A DNA stretch of 64,000 nucleotides, from NCBI GenBank assembly GCA_025435555.1, contig JAIWWG010000019.1, forward strand, positions 394,862 through 458,861. The letters run 5' to 3'. The notes under the pieces are model-generated. The model had not been told where the DNA came from. It did not search any database and saw only the letters and a list, made by a program, of their open reading frames with translations. Positions 1-11,008 of this stretch are shown in pieces. The stretch is from Chytriomyces cf. hyalinus JEL632. Taxonomy: Eukaryota > Chytridiomycota > Chytridiomycetes > Chytridiales > Chytriomycetaceae. The first letter of the stretch is position 1; each line of letters begins with the position of its first letter. The position numbers and the translations under genes are program-made.

Positions 1-374
1 GAGAAGACGATATTGTAAATGATGAAATTGCGAATGCTGATTTGGATAAAGTTTGGAACCCGAATGATTGCCAGACGCGAGTATAGCGCGATCGCAAATC
101 CGGTCACCATGCCGTACCATCCAATGGTGAGGACAATCAGCGGACGCAGGATACTGCTGGATTCAATGTACAGCTTGAAGAAGAGGTCCAGGAACCCGAT
201 GGCAAAGAGAGCGATCCCGAGCGTGGTGGCAAGGATGGCCCAGAAATAAAGCGTGTTGTACTTTTGAAACACTTTGAGCATGATGGCAAGGACTTCCAAG
301 CTGTTGTAGATGGCGATAGCGCCTGCGACTACCTGAAAGTAGATTTGGGTAGCGTCGGAGACTGAGTCAGACAT
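1..374 (-). CDS. Multi-pass membrane protein, 5' part only (cut by window edge)
   Basis: The reverse strand is open from ATG 374 to the window start, about 124 codons, and continues outside. The start MSDSVSDATQIYFQ is followed by hydrophobic stretches: about residues 15-33, 43-63 (YFWAILATTLGIALFAIGFL) and 78-100, with a likely fourth at the edge. This looks like the first TM helices of a fungal serpentine or tetraspan membrane protein. No signature motif is visible, so the function is not assigned. There is no intron in the visible part. The only ATG consistent with the open frame and the codon composition is at 374. Confidence 0.6.
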   Translation of the reverse strand, partial: MSDSVSDATQIYFQVVAGAIAIYNSLEVLAIMLKVFQKYNTLYFWAILATTLGIALFAIGFLDLFFKLYIESSSILRPLIVLTIGWYGMVTGFAIALYSRLAIIRVPNFIQISIRNFIIYNIVF

Positions 375-588
375 CTTGAGAACTTTCTCGGAAGAGATTT
401 GCATATCGTTTGGACCTTTGTTCTTGACAAATTTTTGAAGTAGTTGTTGAACGAAGGCGGGTCAAGATCTAAAGTATCTGAGCATTCTGAGGGAGTTGCA
501 TGCGGATGATTCACGGAACTCAGTCACGCATGCGATGAGTTTGAAACGAAAGTAGTAAATAAATGCGTCAAATCGTAAATATATTTAT

Positions 589-1538
589 ATGCCCAAACAA
601 CCCACAAATATGAACATGGCCTCCTCTCTTGCATTCCGAGTTGCGTACCAGAAACAAGTCTTTGAGATTGAAATGCCCGTCGATGAAACTGTATTGTCCC
701 TCAAGAACAAGATCAACGAATTGACTGGTATCGAGCCAGCTCTTCAAAAGGTACCTTTTTTCTGCGCACCCACCCTCCATTCCTCATCATAAAGCCTACC
801 CCAGCTTCTCTACAAAGGCATCTTGAAGGATGAAGCAACTCTCATCGAATCCAACCTCTCAAACGCTTGCAAGGTCGTTCTGATGGCGTCCTCGGCAAAA
901 GCAATTCTCTCCATTGCCGCCCCAGCGAAACCGGTACCCACAGCAGAAGCAACCAAAGATGAAAAGATGTCGCTCTTTTTTGAAGACATTGAGCATGCGC
1001 GGGTGCTCAAAAAGGGCAAACCTGAGTTTATCATCGAGAAGGGTCAGAACTTTTTTTTTTTTCGATCACGCACAGCACTCGTTAAACAAACTTACTGATG
1101 TTGGTTTTTGAGTAGGCATCAGTGTGGGAAGGTCACCGCTTCCCTCTCTTGGAGTGATTGCGGCGAATGCCCGTGGATTGAAAGCGCGTCTATCGTTTAT
1201 CGACGACAGCCAGGAAATGCAGCTGGCAACTGCCGAGCGGACTCAAAAGATTTCTTACACAAGCATCAGGAAAGTTCAAAGCGAAGATATGCCTGCGGAT
1301 TCTGCTGGAGAAGGTTACTGTGCATTAGGGATTCAGATTGGACCAACGGAAAAGAGCATGCTTTGGTTTTACTGGGTCCCCAAACAGTACGTCGAAAATA
1401 TCAAGGTATATTTGGGCATATCTCGAGTCTTGCATCCATTCTCATTCCATGAATAACGCAATATTTTATTCCCTTCAGGATGCTCTAGGACTGTATCCTG
1501 TGGCGCAGCAACTGTTCAACCAAATTTTCAACCCATGA
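589..1538 (+). CDS. UBFD1-like ubiquitin-domain protein
   Basis: Four exons: 589-750, 805-1042, 1116-1405 and 1479-1538, giving 249 aa. Residues about 10-85 form a ubiquitin-like fold (VAYQKQVFEIEMPVDETVLSLK, then LLYKGILKDEATL after the first intron). A low-complexity linker follows. The C-terminal region has the UBFD1-type signature of a PH-like domain, with WFYWVPKQYVENIK followed by DALGLYPVAQQLFNQ. UBFD1 family members bind polyubiquitin; the cellular role in fungi is unclear. An AT-rich TATA-like stretch (576-587) touches ATG 589, so translation may really start at the in-frame ATG 610 or 616 (MASSLAFRV). All four exons join in frame with GT..AG introns of 54, 73 and 73 nt. The family assignment is fairly firm. 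Confidence 0.8.
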
Positions 1539-2100
1539 TGTATCCACCAGATAAAGTCCAACTTCATTTCTGCCCCTTGTCCACAAGAGTATTTCGAATA
1601 AAACCAGTTAACGGCGAAACGGGCAATTGCACCATCCGAATTTTGACAAATGAAGACCGATCAACTTCTAATCCCTGTTCAACGTAAACACTCCAAAACA
1701 AAAACACTGAAAATGAATGCTCAAAAGCCCAATTCTACGCGAAGAACGTCGGAGTCCGATCCATGTATCCATGCCCCCCGACCTCTTCCAGCCTTATTTC
1801 TCAAGAGCACTTTCCCAGCCGAATGTTTGTAGAAAGACGCGTCGCGAGAGAGGAATGTGCTGCTGTTTTAGGCGCAGAGCGTTCTCACCGAACACACTCC
1901 AAGAGTTGTTTACAAATAGTTGAACCGCAGTCCACAGCTACTGAACTGGATACAACATGCTTGCCAGACAGTTGCAATATGAACTGTGCAGCCCTGCAAA
2001 GAGAGAAGACTGTCTGTTTGCGTTCATGGAAGAGATTTTCAACCGTAAACTTTGATTTACTGATCGGGACATTTCAGAATAAAAACGAATCAAGACATAT
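1539..2100. other. Intergenic stretch, no gene recognised
   Basis: The stretch lies between the UBFD1-like gene and a small basic reading frame. AATAAA-like signals around 1599 could end the upstream transcript. The open frames here have no recognisable domain and unconvincing composition. I see no RNA gene or repeat. Confidence 0.5.
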
Positions 2101-2280
2101 TTAGGCACGTCCCCCCATTTCACTTTTACTTTGTTGTCGTCTTGACCGCCTTTTTGGTCGTTGTGTGGACTTTCTTGGTTGCTGCTGCTTTTTGGTGGCA
2201 GTGGTTGCCTTTTTCTTTGTACTGTACGCTGCTTTGGTGGTTGCTGCAGGTTTAGTGCGCTGATTATTGTTGCTGCTCAT
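2101..2280 (-). CDS. Small Lys/Gln/Thr-rich basic protein (hypothetical)
   Basis: A 59-codon reverse-strand frame starts at ATG 2280 (MSSNNNQRTKPAATT). It is dominated by Lys, Arg, Gln, Thr and Ala and ends KSEMGGRA before the stop. The composition recalls the tail of a histone H1-like or other nucleic-acid-binding protein. There is no folded domain and no homologue that I recognise. The frame is open upstream to 2364 without a better start. It could be non-coding low-complexity sequence, so confidence is low. Confidence 0.25.
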   Translation of the reverse strand: MSSNNNQRTKPAATTKAAYSTKKKATTATKKQQQPRKSTQRPKRRSRRQQSKSEMGGRA

Positions 2281-2748
2281 TCTGGATCGAAAGATGATCG
2301 AAGTGAGCATATTTCGGGTATTTACTGGAATGGCTGGGTCAAGGGAGGTAGCAGCTAATCTCAAGTATTAACTTTTTTATCAAATCCACATTTGGGGACA
2401 TGTAACTGATATAAACTCCTGCGAATACAAGCGGCTCTCTCGCGGTCACAAAAGGTTCGAAAAACTCGTGTGAGTCAGACTAGTCGAAAATAAAAATGCC
2501 TCGAAACAGAACCTCGATCGAATCAGTTTGGACATGGAATGGAGTACGAAGTGCGTTCGAGTGGCGCGTGTATGTGAACGTGCTTGTTGGATATCTGGCA
2601 CCAAACATTGCTGTCGTGTCGGTGAATAAACCGTAAAATAAAATCAGGGGAAATAAGGTTCAACAATGAAAATTTTGACATCAAGCACTGTCACCAGGAC
2701 TCCTTCACAAAACAACGGCAGAACACAGGCCACAAGACACAACAGAAA

Positions 2749-3281
2749 ATGACTTCTTCGAACCAGCTGTGCAACGACCTGGTCACCTTCAACCAATGCC
2801 TCACAAATTTCAACAGCGGTGGTGGAGTCAGCCAGTGCCAGATCCAGGCAGCAAACTCCCTTGCCCAGAACAAATGTCTCTGCCAGCAATACTGGATGCA
2901 GGCGTTCTGCTACTCCACCTTTTGTCCGCAGGATGCGCTCACAGACTCGTCCGTTGGCTCCAGGGACACTTACTGTGCCCTAGTTCCAGGTATGCCTCGG
3001 CCATATTCAAACCTGACCCCAACAACTGATCACGCAAAAAATTGAATCCAGGCTTCAATCCATCAACTGGATTTGCCCCATCTGGAACAACTCTCGCGTC
3101 CGCCGCTCTGACAACTGCAGCGAGCGCCGTTGTCACAAACAATGTCCCGGGCGGCCCAACTCTGCAGCTGCCAGGCGCAAACATCTCTCCCACCGCGCTT
3201 CCCAAAGGGTCAGCAAGCGCGCATGCATCTCCGATCATGGCTTTGGCTGCTCTCGTCGCAATTTGGATCCGACTCTTTTGA
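2749..3281 (+). CDS. Eight-cysteine surface protein A (GPI-type tail), tandem paralogue
   Basis: Two exons, 2749-2989 and 3052-3281, giving 156 aa. The N-terminal half has cysteines spaced C-x8-C-x12-C-x12-C-x-C-x8-C-x4-C-x16-C, with CLCQQY and FCPQD as landmarks. A Ser/Thr/Ala-rich stalk follows, and a hydrophobic C-terminus (SPIMALAALVAIWIRLF) of the kind removed during GPI attachment. This suggests a wall or plasma-membrane surface protein of the small Cys-rich fungal type. No N-terminal signal peptide is visible: the frame starts MTSSNQLCND and is closed upstream. Either an upstream signal exon was missed or export is unconventional. The next gene (3563-4266) has the identical cysteine spacing, so the two are tandem duplicates. 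Function unknown. Confidence 0.7.
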
Positions 3282-3562
3282 TTCTTTTTTTCTCCCTTGT
3301 GCTTTGCAAGATGCAACAAGACCTCTTTCCTCATCTTTTCATCCTGCCCTCTTCCGTCTGGATTTTCGCTCTATGCACTTTTGATCTCGCTCTGGCATTA
3401 TTCGCGTTGGATTTATTCCTGTCTCCTCATTCCAAACTTGCCGCTGCGTTTATGCAATTCGTGGCAATAAACATAATACCGCGGATACCACTTCTGATAA
3501 CATGCCATTGATAACTGAACTTGAACCTGCATGGGTGGAAAAAAAAACTACAAAAAAATACC

Positions 3563-4266
3563 ATGTCAACAAACAACGGCAACAGCACAACAACAGGCTT
3601 GAACGGCAACTCAAACTCCAATTCCAACTCCAATGCAGGCAGCAACGGCCGAGTCGAATGCACGAACGGCCCAACCTTTGATCTTTGCTATTCGAACTGG
3701 CTCGGCGGAGGAACCGTTGCGATTTGCGCTGCACAGGTCATGGACTCTGAAGCATACAATGTGTGTTTGTGTCAGCAGGTGTGTATTTATGTTTGCTGAC
3801 GTGACCTGGGCCGCGTGGGGCGTGTTTACTGAAGCCGCTCTGCTACAGTACTTCAGCCAATGGTACTGTTTCAGCAATTTCTGCCCCGAAGGTGACCCCT
3901 TGTTCAACAAAAAAATCATGTTCAAATGATGAGCTGTAACAAGACGCATTCTCAGACCAAACCTCCTCGCAACTGCAAAGCTTACGCGTGAGCTACTGCT
4001 CCAAGGTCCCCAACTTCAACCCGTCAGTTGGTTTCTCGCTCGGAAACACGGCCGTGGCTGTGCCAAAAACCACCGCAACAGGTCCGACTGGTTCGAATGG
4101 TCAGCCTATTTTGTCTCTGCCTGGAAGTGGGACTGGTGATGCGGCTACGACTGGGGCGTTGACGGCGTTGCCAAAGTACAGTGGTGCATTCGGTGCTGCG
4201 AGTGCAGTGGATCATTTGGCAGTCGCATTTTTGGTGGTGATCCTTGTGCAGGGGTTGTTTCTGTGA
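3563..4266 (+). CDS. Eight-cysteine surface protein B, tandem paralogue
   Basis: Three exons, 3563-3778, 3849-3891 and 3956-4266, giving 189 aa. After an Asn/Ser-rich N-terminus (NGNSNSNSNSNAGSNG) the cysteine core repeats the spacing of the upstream gene exactly: C-x8-C-x12-C-x12-C-x-C-x8-C-x4-C-x16-C. This includes the segment between FCP and YC, which is only restored by the 3892-3955 intron. A Pro/Gly/Thr stalk with NFNPSVGFSLG matches FNPSTGFAPSG in the neighbour. The C-terminus (VDHLAVAFLVVILVQGLFL) is a GPI-type or membrane tail. As in the neighbour, no signal peptide is visible from the first ATG. Intron positions differ between the copies, so the duplication is not recent. Confidence 0.7.
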
Positions 4267-4830
4267 GGTTGAGGGGGCGGAGGAACGCGGCGCATTTGCT
4301 CAGCAGAATTGATTGGTGGCTGCAATTATTATTAATATTTATTTACCCTTCAAATGAAGAACTGTATTTATACCATCGCGCGCGCCGCACCGTGTTCTTC
4401 AAACGTGCCCTGTCCCAGTTATAATCAGTTAATATCTCGCAAACAAAACCGGGCACTTCACTTTTTACTCATTCAGCCGCACCACCTCCTCTCACTCGGC
4501 TCCACGGATTCCCAAAGGCCAAACGAACGCGAAAAACGAAATTGCTGTATTTATACGAGTTTAAAAATGGTCGCAAGAACCAGACGGAAGGATGGCAGGC
4601 ATCTTCAGCAGATCTCTGAACGTCCACGCTTCTGACAAAAGCAGATTGGCGGTGGCTGGTGTGACGCTGACACTGGCAGCGCGTCTCACTAACGTGCGCA
4701 CTGGCTCCAAACAAACAGAGTCGCTAACTACTTTCGCTCTGTTTGCAAAATCTCATTCTGCTCCTCTTTCATTCATTCCCTCAAAAAAGGGGTCAAAATC
4801 GAAATTGAAGAAATCATTTTTCATGGCCAA

Positions 4831-6219
4831 ATGCCTCTCACAAGTCAACGAGCCTATGTCACCACGCTCATCCTCTCCCTACTGGCATTCTTACTAGCCC
4901 TCGCAACCTTCCTCGGCGGCGCAACCTCTTCCCAGCCCATTCTGGCCCAAATCGCCTTTGTCTCCTTCGCAACAACAAGCTCCACTTTCGACCCACCCAG
5001 CGGCTTCAACCGTGTCAAACTCACAACATGGGGCGCATGCTACCTCACTCCTCCATCTCTCCCAAACGCAATGAGTGTCTGCAAGCCTTTCGAACACGGC
5101 CTGTTTTCTAAAACATTTTCACTCATGCCCACTTCGCTCGTTGGCGAGTCCACCAAAATCGTCAACGGCAAAAGTTTGGACCCAGCCGATGTTGTACCCT
5201 TTTTACCATTCACTGTGAATCCGATCGCGTTCCTTACACTGACGCTATCTCTTCCGCTGACACTGCTCACGGCGCTGTCATCTGGCGCCGTGCTGCACCT
5301 GCTCCGAACAAATGCAACCTCCGCCGCATCGGAATCACCGTACAGGCGAACCAAGTTCCAGTCAGCATCTTCGCTCGCATCACTCTCCCGCACAACACTG
5401 GTACTCTCATCGCTGAGCACGTTCGCACTTGCGGTGTCATTGGGCACAAACCTCATGTCCGCTAGCGCTTTGAACACACTCATTACTCGCGACTTGACGC
5501 GTCTCAATATTACAACGACCGTGTCGCTGTATGGGCCTGGGTTTCTCGGGTCTGCAGTTGTGTTGGCTCTATGTGCTCTGTGGGTGGGTGTGCGGGGAAT
5601 GTTTTTGGTGCGGAAGGAGGCGCAAGAGAGGGATTTGGCAGAGATTGAGGAGGAAGGGAGGGATGGGTCGAAGCTGGATTTGGACTTGCGTGAGGATGTA
5701 AGGGGAGGGGTGGCACAACGTGTGCGAACGAGGGGCGTTGCTAGCGTTGGTGAGAGTGGTGACAGTCCAGTGCCGCTGTTGAGTCCGTACGCGGATGCGT
5801 CTTACCGGTTACAGCAAGAGGCTGCGTTTGAGCAGCAGCAACAACAACAACAGCAACAGCAACAACAACAACAGCAACAGCAACAACAACAATATTACAT
5901 GCAGCAGGAACAGTATTATTACCAGCAGCAGCAACAGCAGCAACCAGTGTATCTGCAAGAGGGAAGCGCTCCCCCACCGACTTACAAAAGCAACGTGTCT
6001 GTATCAGACAGCCGCTATTATGACGAAAGCATTCGCAATGATACAGATTCGAGCATCTTTTCAATGGCACAGCCAAGTGGAGGTGGATCTGGTGGAGTTG
6101 GTACGCAGGGGGCTAGATGGGAACAGCCTTCTTCTTCTTCACAAGCGGGACTTGTGAATTCTAATGGACAGCAGCTGACAGCTGCACAAATTGCCTATAG
6201 ACAGGCGTATGGGTTGTAA
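4831..6219 (+). CDS. SUR7/PalI-family (claudin-like) membrane protein with polyQ tail
   Basis: Single exon, 462 aa. TM1 lies near residues 12-32. An extracellular loop carries the family's W-x2-C signature (LTTWGACYL). Three further hydrophobic segments lie near residues 131-157, 186-208 and 232-256. This is the four-TM claudin-like plan of SUR7/PalI (Rim9) proteins, which act at plasma-membrane eisosome domains or in ambient-pH sensing. The long cytosolic tail is acidic, then very Gln-rich, with a run of 20 glutamines, and ends YRQAYGL. ATG 4831 is chosen because it directly precedes TM1; the ATG at 4823 is in another frame. Which subfamily (eisosome or pH signalling) cannot be decided from sequence. 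Confidence 0.7.
   Translation: MPLTSQRAYVTTLILSLLAFLLALATFLGGATSSQPILAQIAFVSFATTSSTFDPPSGFNRVKLTTWGACYLTPPSLPNAMSVCKPFEHGLFSKTFSLMPTSLVGESTKIVNGKSLDPADVVPFLPFTVNPIAFLTLTLSLPLTLLTALSSGAVLHLLRTNATSAASESPYRRTKFQSASSLASLSRTTLVLSSLSTFALAVSLGTNLMSASALNTLITRDLTRLNITTTVSLYGPGFLGSAVVLALCALWVGVRGMFLVRKEAQERDLAEIEEEGRDGSKLDLDLREDVRGGVAQRVRTRGVASVGESGDSPVPLLSPYADASYRLQQEAAFEQQQQQQQQQQQQQQQQQQQQYYMQQEQYYYQQQQQQQPVYLQEGSAPPPTYKSNVSVSDSRYYDESIRNDTDSSIFSMAQPSGGGSGGVGTQGARWEQPSSSSQAGLVNSNGQQLTAAQIAYRQAYGL
5833..5892 (+). repeat. CAG/CAA polyglutamine tract
   Basis: Twenty consecutive glutamine codons, mixed CAA and CAG, within the SUR7/PalI-like gene. A second shorter Gln-rich stretch follows at about 5902-5946. 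The mixed codons make simple slippage less likely than in a pure CAG run. Confidence 0.95.
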
Positions 6220-6862
6220 ACCTCTGAGCAGGCAAACAAGCTCGCTCTCATCCCCATCATCATCATCATCATAATTGTACCTTTGCATAAAAAACAAAAC
6301 AATATATCATCTTTTATCTGCTACTTGAACCTCGTTGCTTAACCGTATTATGAAGGCAGGTGGGATAATATTCTGAAAACATTTCAAGTTATTTTCCAGC
6401 TTTGCAGTGTGTGACCTTGTGAGGTCAGAAGTTGTGCCTCCGAAAACTTCAAAGCTTTGCCTTTCAATATTGCTCAGTGGAAGCGAAACTGCGGCAGGTA
6501 TATTTATCATATATGCAGAACTCATAAATACGATTCGGATGTTCACTCCGCCTCTTTTGGAAGATTTGACAACTGTAATTGCCATCAACGGCTTCAGTAT
6601 TAGATACATCTCTGTTGCGTACAACACGGTCTTACCTCCACCAAAGTATTCAGACACCGCGACTCGTACTCCTGTTGACACATTCACTCATCAGCAACAG
6701 ATACGAAACCTCGGCGCACGGAGATACCTGTTCGCTGACACCGCTTGGAAGCACACGAAACAGTTGAACGGAGTCGTCAAATTCAAAAAGTGCCTTCGAA
6801 GCAACAGCTTGCGTCGCAACAGCATCTTCCTGCACACGCAAAACAACATTATTTCGGCAAAC
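6220..6862. other. Intergenic stretch between convergent genes
   Basis: It separates the 3' ends of the SUR7/PalI-like gene and the CCDC17-like gene. A short CAT microsatellite lies at about 6255-6271, with AT-rich sequence after it. A 162-codon forward frame (6407-6895) has no recognisable domain and overlaps the CCDC17-like 3' exon, so it is not called. Confidence 0.5.
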
Positions 6863-9800
6863 TTAAGCAAACAATGCGCGAACGCGCACCTTTGAAAACG
6901 GAATCTCTTTCTCGCGTCGGGGGTCACACACTCGAACGAAAAGCGACCCTCGTTTCTTTGCATATTTTAAACTTTTCGATTTCAGGTTTCGGACCACCCA
7001 ATCATCCACGTCCTCGTCTTTTGCTTTCGACAGTTGGTTCAAGAGTTTTTGCGGTGGAGCTCCATCAAACTGTAGAAATTTCAATACACTATCACTTCGA
7101 AAAACAATTGCCTCTTACCAGCGGCAGTTGATAGCTTCCAAACTTTACAAATCCAGCCGAATGAACAAGACTCAAAATTGCCCAGCCTTGCTGCTGAAGC
7201 CGGTACTGTTTATCCAGCTCGGAATATCCAAGGCATCGAATGTCAATGATTGCTGTCAGTTTCGGGTGAAACGGCACTTTTTCAAAACACTGGAGATATT
7301 GCACGAGATTCCCAACCCCGTTCATTTAAAATACTGTTAAGTTTGGATGCATGAAACTTACTTGGAAACCATCTTTCCACACAGGAGAACGGACTGATGA
7401 TTGGAAATCGAGCTTCTTGTTGTATTTGACGTCATTGTACGTTATGTCAACACCGCTAGGTCTTCGTATCGAGGTATTGTACAAGCTTCCAGGAGGCGAT
7501 AAGCTGATGATTGCAATTGAAAATGCCTTTTTTTTGTTGGTTTGGTCAAAGGTGAGAGTGAGTTCATAGCCTGACCACAATCTAACCTTGTTTTTAAGCA
7601 TATCCGCGCAATCGACACTGACTTTGATCCCCCATCCTTCGTGGTAGCGCAAAATGCAGCTCATATCCATACCCACAAGCAACCCTTGTTCTTTTGCAAT
7701 GCGTTTCGCCATCCATGAAACGAGTGCATCGTCGTTGGCGGCCTTCACATCCTGCTTCAGATACGCAAGCGCGGCCTTGATGTCTGTGAGGGGTCGTTCG
7801 CGCAGCAGGTGGTAGAATAAGCCGGATTCGTAGTCCAAGGGTCGAGAAGGTTCGGAGTAGTAGACGCAGTCTTTGTACACTCTTGGTGGCAATTCTTCGA
7901 GAACAGTAATGAGACGTGGCTGTAATGCTTCAAAAAGAGACTGACCATACCTTCTCCCGTGAATAATCGCAACAGAATTGAAGTGCATGGAACGCGAGGC
8001 ATGGATTGTTTAAACACATTGCGAACAGACAGTGACTCCATTCCGCACTTGAAGACTGGTATTTGATGGTACCCCTGATTCAGATGAATGAGTCCCGCAT
8101 CCGCCGCTTCGGGAGGTTCAAACTTTTGATTCACAAAGAGATTAAAGTAGGCTACACCGATCGTAACCAACTGGCGACTATATCTATCAATCGTGTATAG
8201 TTTCAGAACAGCTACCGTTGTAGCATTCATTGAAGCTGGATTGGGGGTGGGGAACTTGATCTCGGCGATGCTTGAGAATCGCGGGAAATACGCGGGTGAA
8301 TCAAAGTCTGGCATGAAATCCATCGTCTCGAATCCATCCAATGGTGACAGATCCGCGGACATGATTCGGCACTGGATGCGTGTTATTGTGGTGTTTTCTG
8401 GAAGGAAGCGTACTGTTTTCCACAATGTCACTCGCTTGAAATTTTCACTAAGTTTTAAAGGAGAAGGAAAGGTACCTCCGTCCACTGAAAAGCTCACTGT
8501 CGCTGACGGAACTGGAAGTTCTTTTACACTGGCTTCTTTGCGAGGCACATGTATCCATGCTCCATCTGGAATGTGCTTTGCCAGTCTTTTTGAATCAAAC
8601 TCAAACGGGGCCGGGATTTTCGAATCTGTGAAGATGCGAAGCGACACGTCACAAAACGTCTCCGACTCAGAAACTTCGATTGACATTGTCAATGCTCTCT
8701 CGTTGACGACTTTAGGTTCGCTCCTCTCTTTGTTAGCGCTTTGGGGAAAATTGAATTCATGTGAAGTATCTTACCGATGGAATCATCCTCGAGTCTGTGA
8801 AACAAATCGAGAGGGGTGCTGGCAATAACAGCTTCGTGCTCTGAATAGGTCTGACATGAAAGAGTTCCATCAACTCCAATTACATTGCGACGACGGATGC
8901 TCACCTTTTCAACAGAAAGTAACTGAAGGGTGGCTGATGAACCCAGTCTGATCGGTACATCTTTCCATAGAACTTGACCAGCCGAATTTGACCAGCCAAA
9001 AGTTCCCGTATCAAACCCAACCTCAGCCGTTTCCGATGTCCACTCTTCGTTCTGAGTGCCAATATTCACGCGCACTTTTAAATTCAAATGCGATCCCAGG
9101 AAGAGGCGTTGTACAGTTTCAATTCGAACACCCAAGCTGGAGTGAGCGAGGAAAGAGTCAACCCCATTAACAGCCATCTTCAAGATTTTCAAAAAAATAT
9201 CGATCATGATCACTTACTTGCAGAACACAACCTGACTGTCTCCGAGAGAATTCGTACTCCCCATAATCGTGGCTCTCGACCCATGCACGCTTCCCTTCAC
9301 ACCGTCGAGACTTCCCGACCGAGCCAACGTCCCATCTTCTTCATCTTCGAATGCTACAAACCGCCGAGCTCCCTCAACTGCCTGATATAGCTCCAAAGGA
9401 TGGTACGCCGGTTTGAAGGGTTTATATTCGGCTCGGAAGTCGACTTGGTTCAGTTGAATACTTTTGTTGTGCCGCTCAAGGGCAGGATTTACGATCCTGA
9501 TATATGCAAACAGGTTGGGAATGCTATTTTTCCAGTGAGTATGTTAGTCGTTTGTTGTTGATTATGGAAAGATGGAAGCGACTGACACTGGAAGAGTGGA
9601 AAACGCGTGATAGCTCGTGACTCTCAGATCGACAGGCGGGTAAAACATGTTGAGTCTCCTACGCGTGGGGATGTAATATTGTTGTCAGTGTATGGATTGT
9701 AAGGAATAGCATGTGATGCAGCGAATTTGTCTCACCATCGTCCGTGGTTTAAATTCAAGTCGCTGAAGAGGTCAAACGTTGTCCAAGCGATCGGTTTAAT

Positions 9801-10862
9801 ATCAGCAATTGTTGAAAACGTATCGTCGGTAGGATTTGTGATTGTGAATTGGAACATGAGTCTCGCATTGTTTGACGCGCGAATCTGAACCAAAAACCAT
9901 AAGCGCGTTGCTTGTCCCTCATAAAATGAATAGAATAAAGGTTGAGGCAACGCTTTTACATCGTAAAATCTGTGCGAATGCTGAACAAGCGCGTTTCCCG
10001 CAAAAGTGACCGTCTGTCTTCGACAAGTCGCGTCGACAGTTTCAACGGGACACAGTGGAACTATGCCATCGAAGGCCGTGTGGAATATCTGCATCTTCAC
10101 AGTATCTCCGCCGCCGTAGTACGGGATCCCGGACATGACGTCGATGAAGACGGAGAAACCCCTTTTGTTCTGATTGGTCCGAATGATTATAAATCAACAG
10201 AATAAAAAGTACCTGTTTTCGTCGTAGGGAGGAACTTCGATAGCATCAATATCGCGAAAAGTAACGTTTGATGAGTTGATGTTCGCGTCAGGAAGAGATC
10301 GACCACTGTCCGCAGCGGCACCTAAATTTTTTATCATGCCTTGTGCTGCTGTAGCATCGCCCGAGTTTTTGGCAAAAGTCATTGCCTGCGCTTCAAGCGC
10401 GCCAAGAGAGTCCAAGATTCGAATGCTAGAACCTCCAGCCCTCAGATAGTCGAAGCGGAGAGCACTGATTTCTGAAAGAATATCGGGAGAAGTTTGCGGT
10501 AAAATACGAGGCATCCTTTTTGGACTCTCGAAATCTTGAGAGTGGCGTTGCGGGGGAGTGTCGACCCTGCGGAGGGAGGCATACAGAGCGGCCCTGGATG
10601 GTTGAATGAGTGGCAACGGTATCGGTGGCAGTTCGATGGCTTGATCATCAATTAGCGACAGTTTTTGATGGATTTGGTTGGGGTAGCTTCTTTTATCACC
10701 GTCCCGGTTCCCGCTGAGATTTGGAAGCACCAATGCAGGCGCATTTGCGTGATGGCCGTACTTCTGCTCGAGTGCTTTCAACTCTTGGTCGACGAGTTCT
10801 CGTTGTTTTTCAAGCAGTTCTCGATCGAAGGAATATCGCGCGACTTGTTGGCTTGGTTTCAT
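6863..10862 (-). CDS. CCDC17-like coiled-coil/C2-like protein
   Basis: Nine exons: 10862-10213, 10161-9736, 9658-9587, 9523-9218, 9136-8775, 8727-7951, 7894-7362, 7289-7119 and 7069-6863. They join in one frame for 1167 aa. The N-terminus is a coiled coil (DRELLEKQRELVDQELKALE). A second helical segment has RFDYLRAGGSS, matching the YLxxGG motif I recall from CCDC17. The sequence PPYDENRGFSVFIDVM, restored across intron 1, resembles CCDC17 PPYDP..GF.VF.D and opens a region of repeated beta-rich C2-like blocks (VDLRVTSYH, SIAEIKFPTPN, VPCTSILLRLF). CCDC17 is poorly characterised; its presence mainly in ciliated lineages would suit a fungus with flagellated zoospores, but that link is inference. 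The last exon is the least certain. Confidence 0.6.
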
Positions 10863-11008
10863 GTTTTGGATTCATAAATTGTCATGTTTTTTTTTTTCGG
10901 ATGGTCTTGCCATTAAGTTTAATCTATCCGGAAGCAGGGAGGACGCGCTTGGGCAATAAACGCGCAGTGTGCGCGACATACTTAGCAGCCCATGCTTTTA
11001 TTTTTGCA

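Noticed and set aside
37-249. Forward frames opposite the edge membrane gene
   Set aside because: The reverse strand has a continuous membrane-protein frame; the forward frames are shadows.
3263-3511. Hydrophobic forward frame as a signal exon for the second eight-Cys gene
   Set aside because: It lies in the 3' region of the first gene, and no splice could join it to 3563 in frame with a signal-peptide-like sequence.
6407-6895. 162-codon forward frame
   Set aside because: No recognisable domain, unconvincing composition, and it overlaps the 3' exon of the CCDC17-like gene on the other strand.
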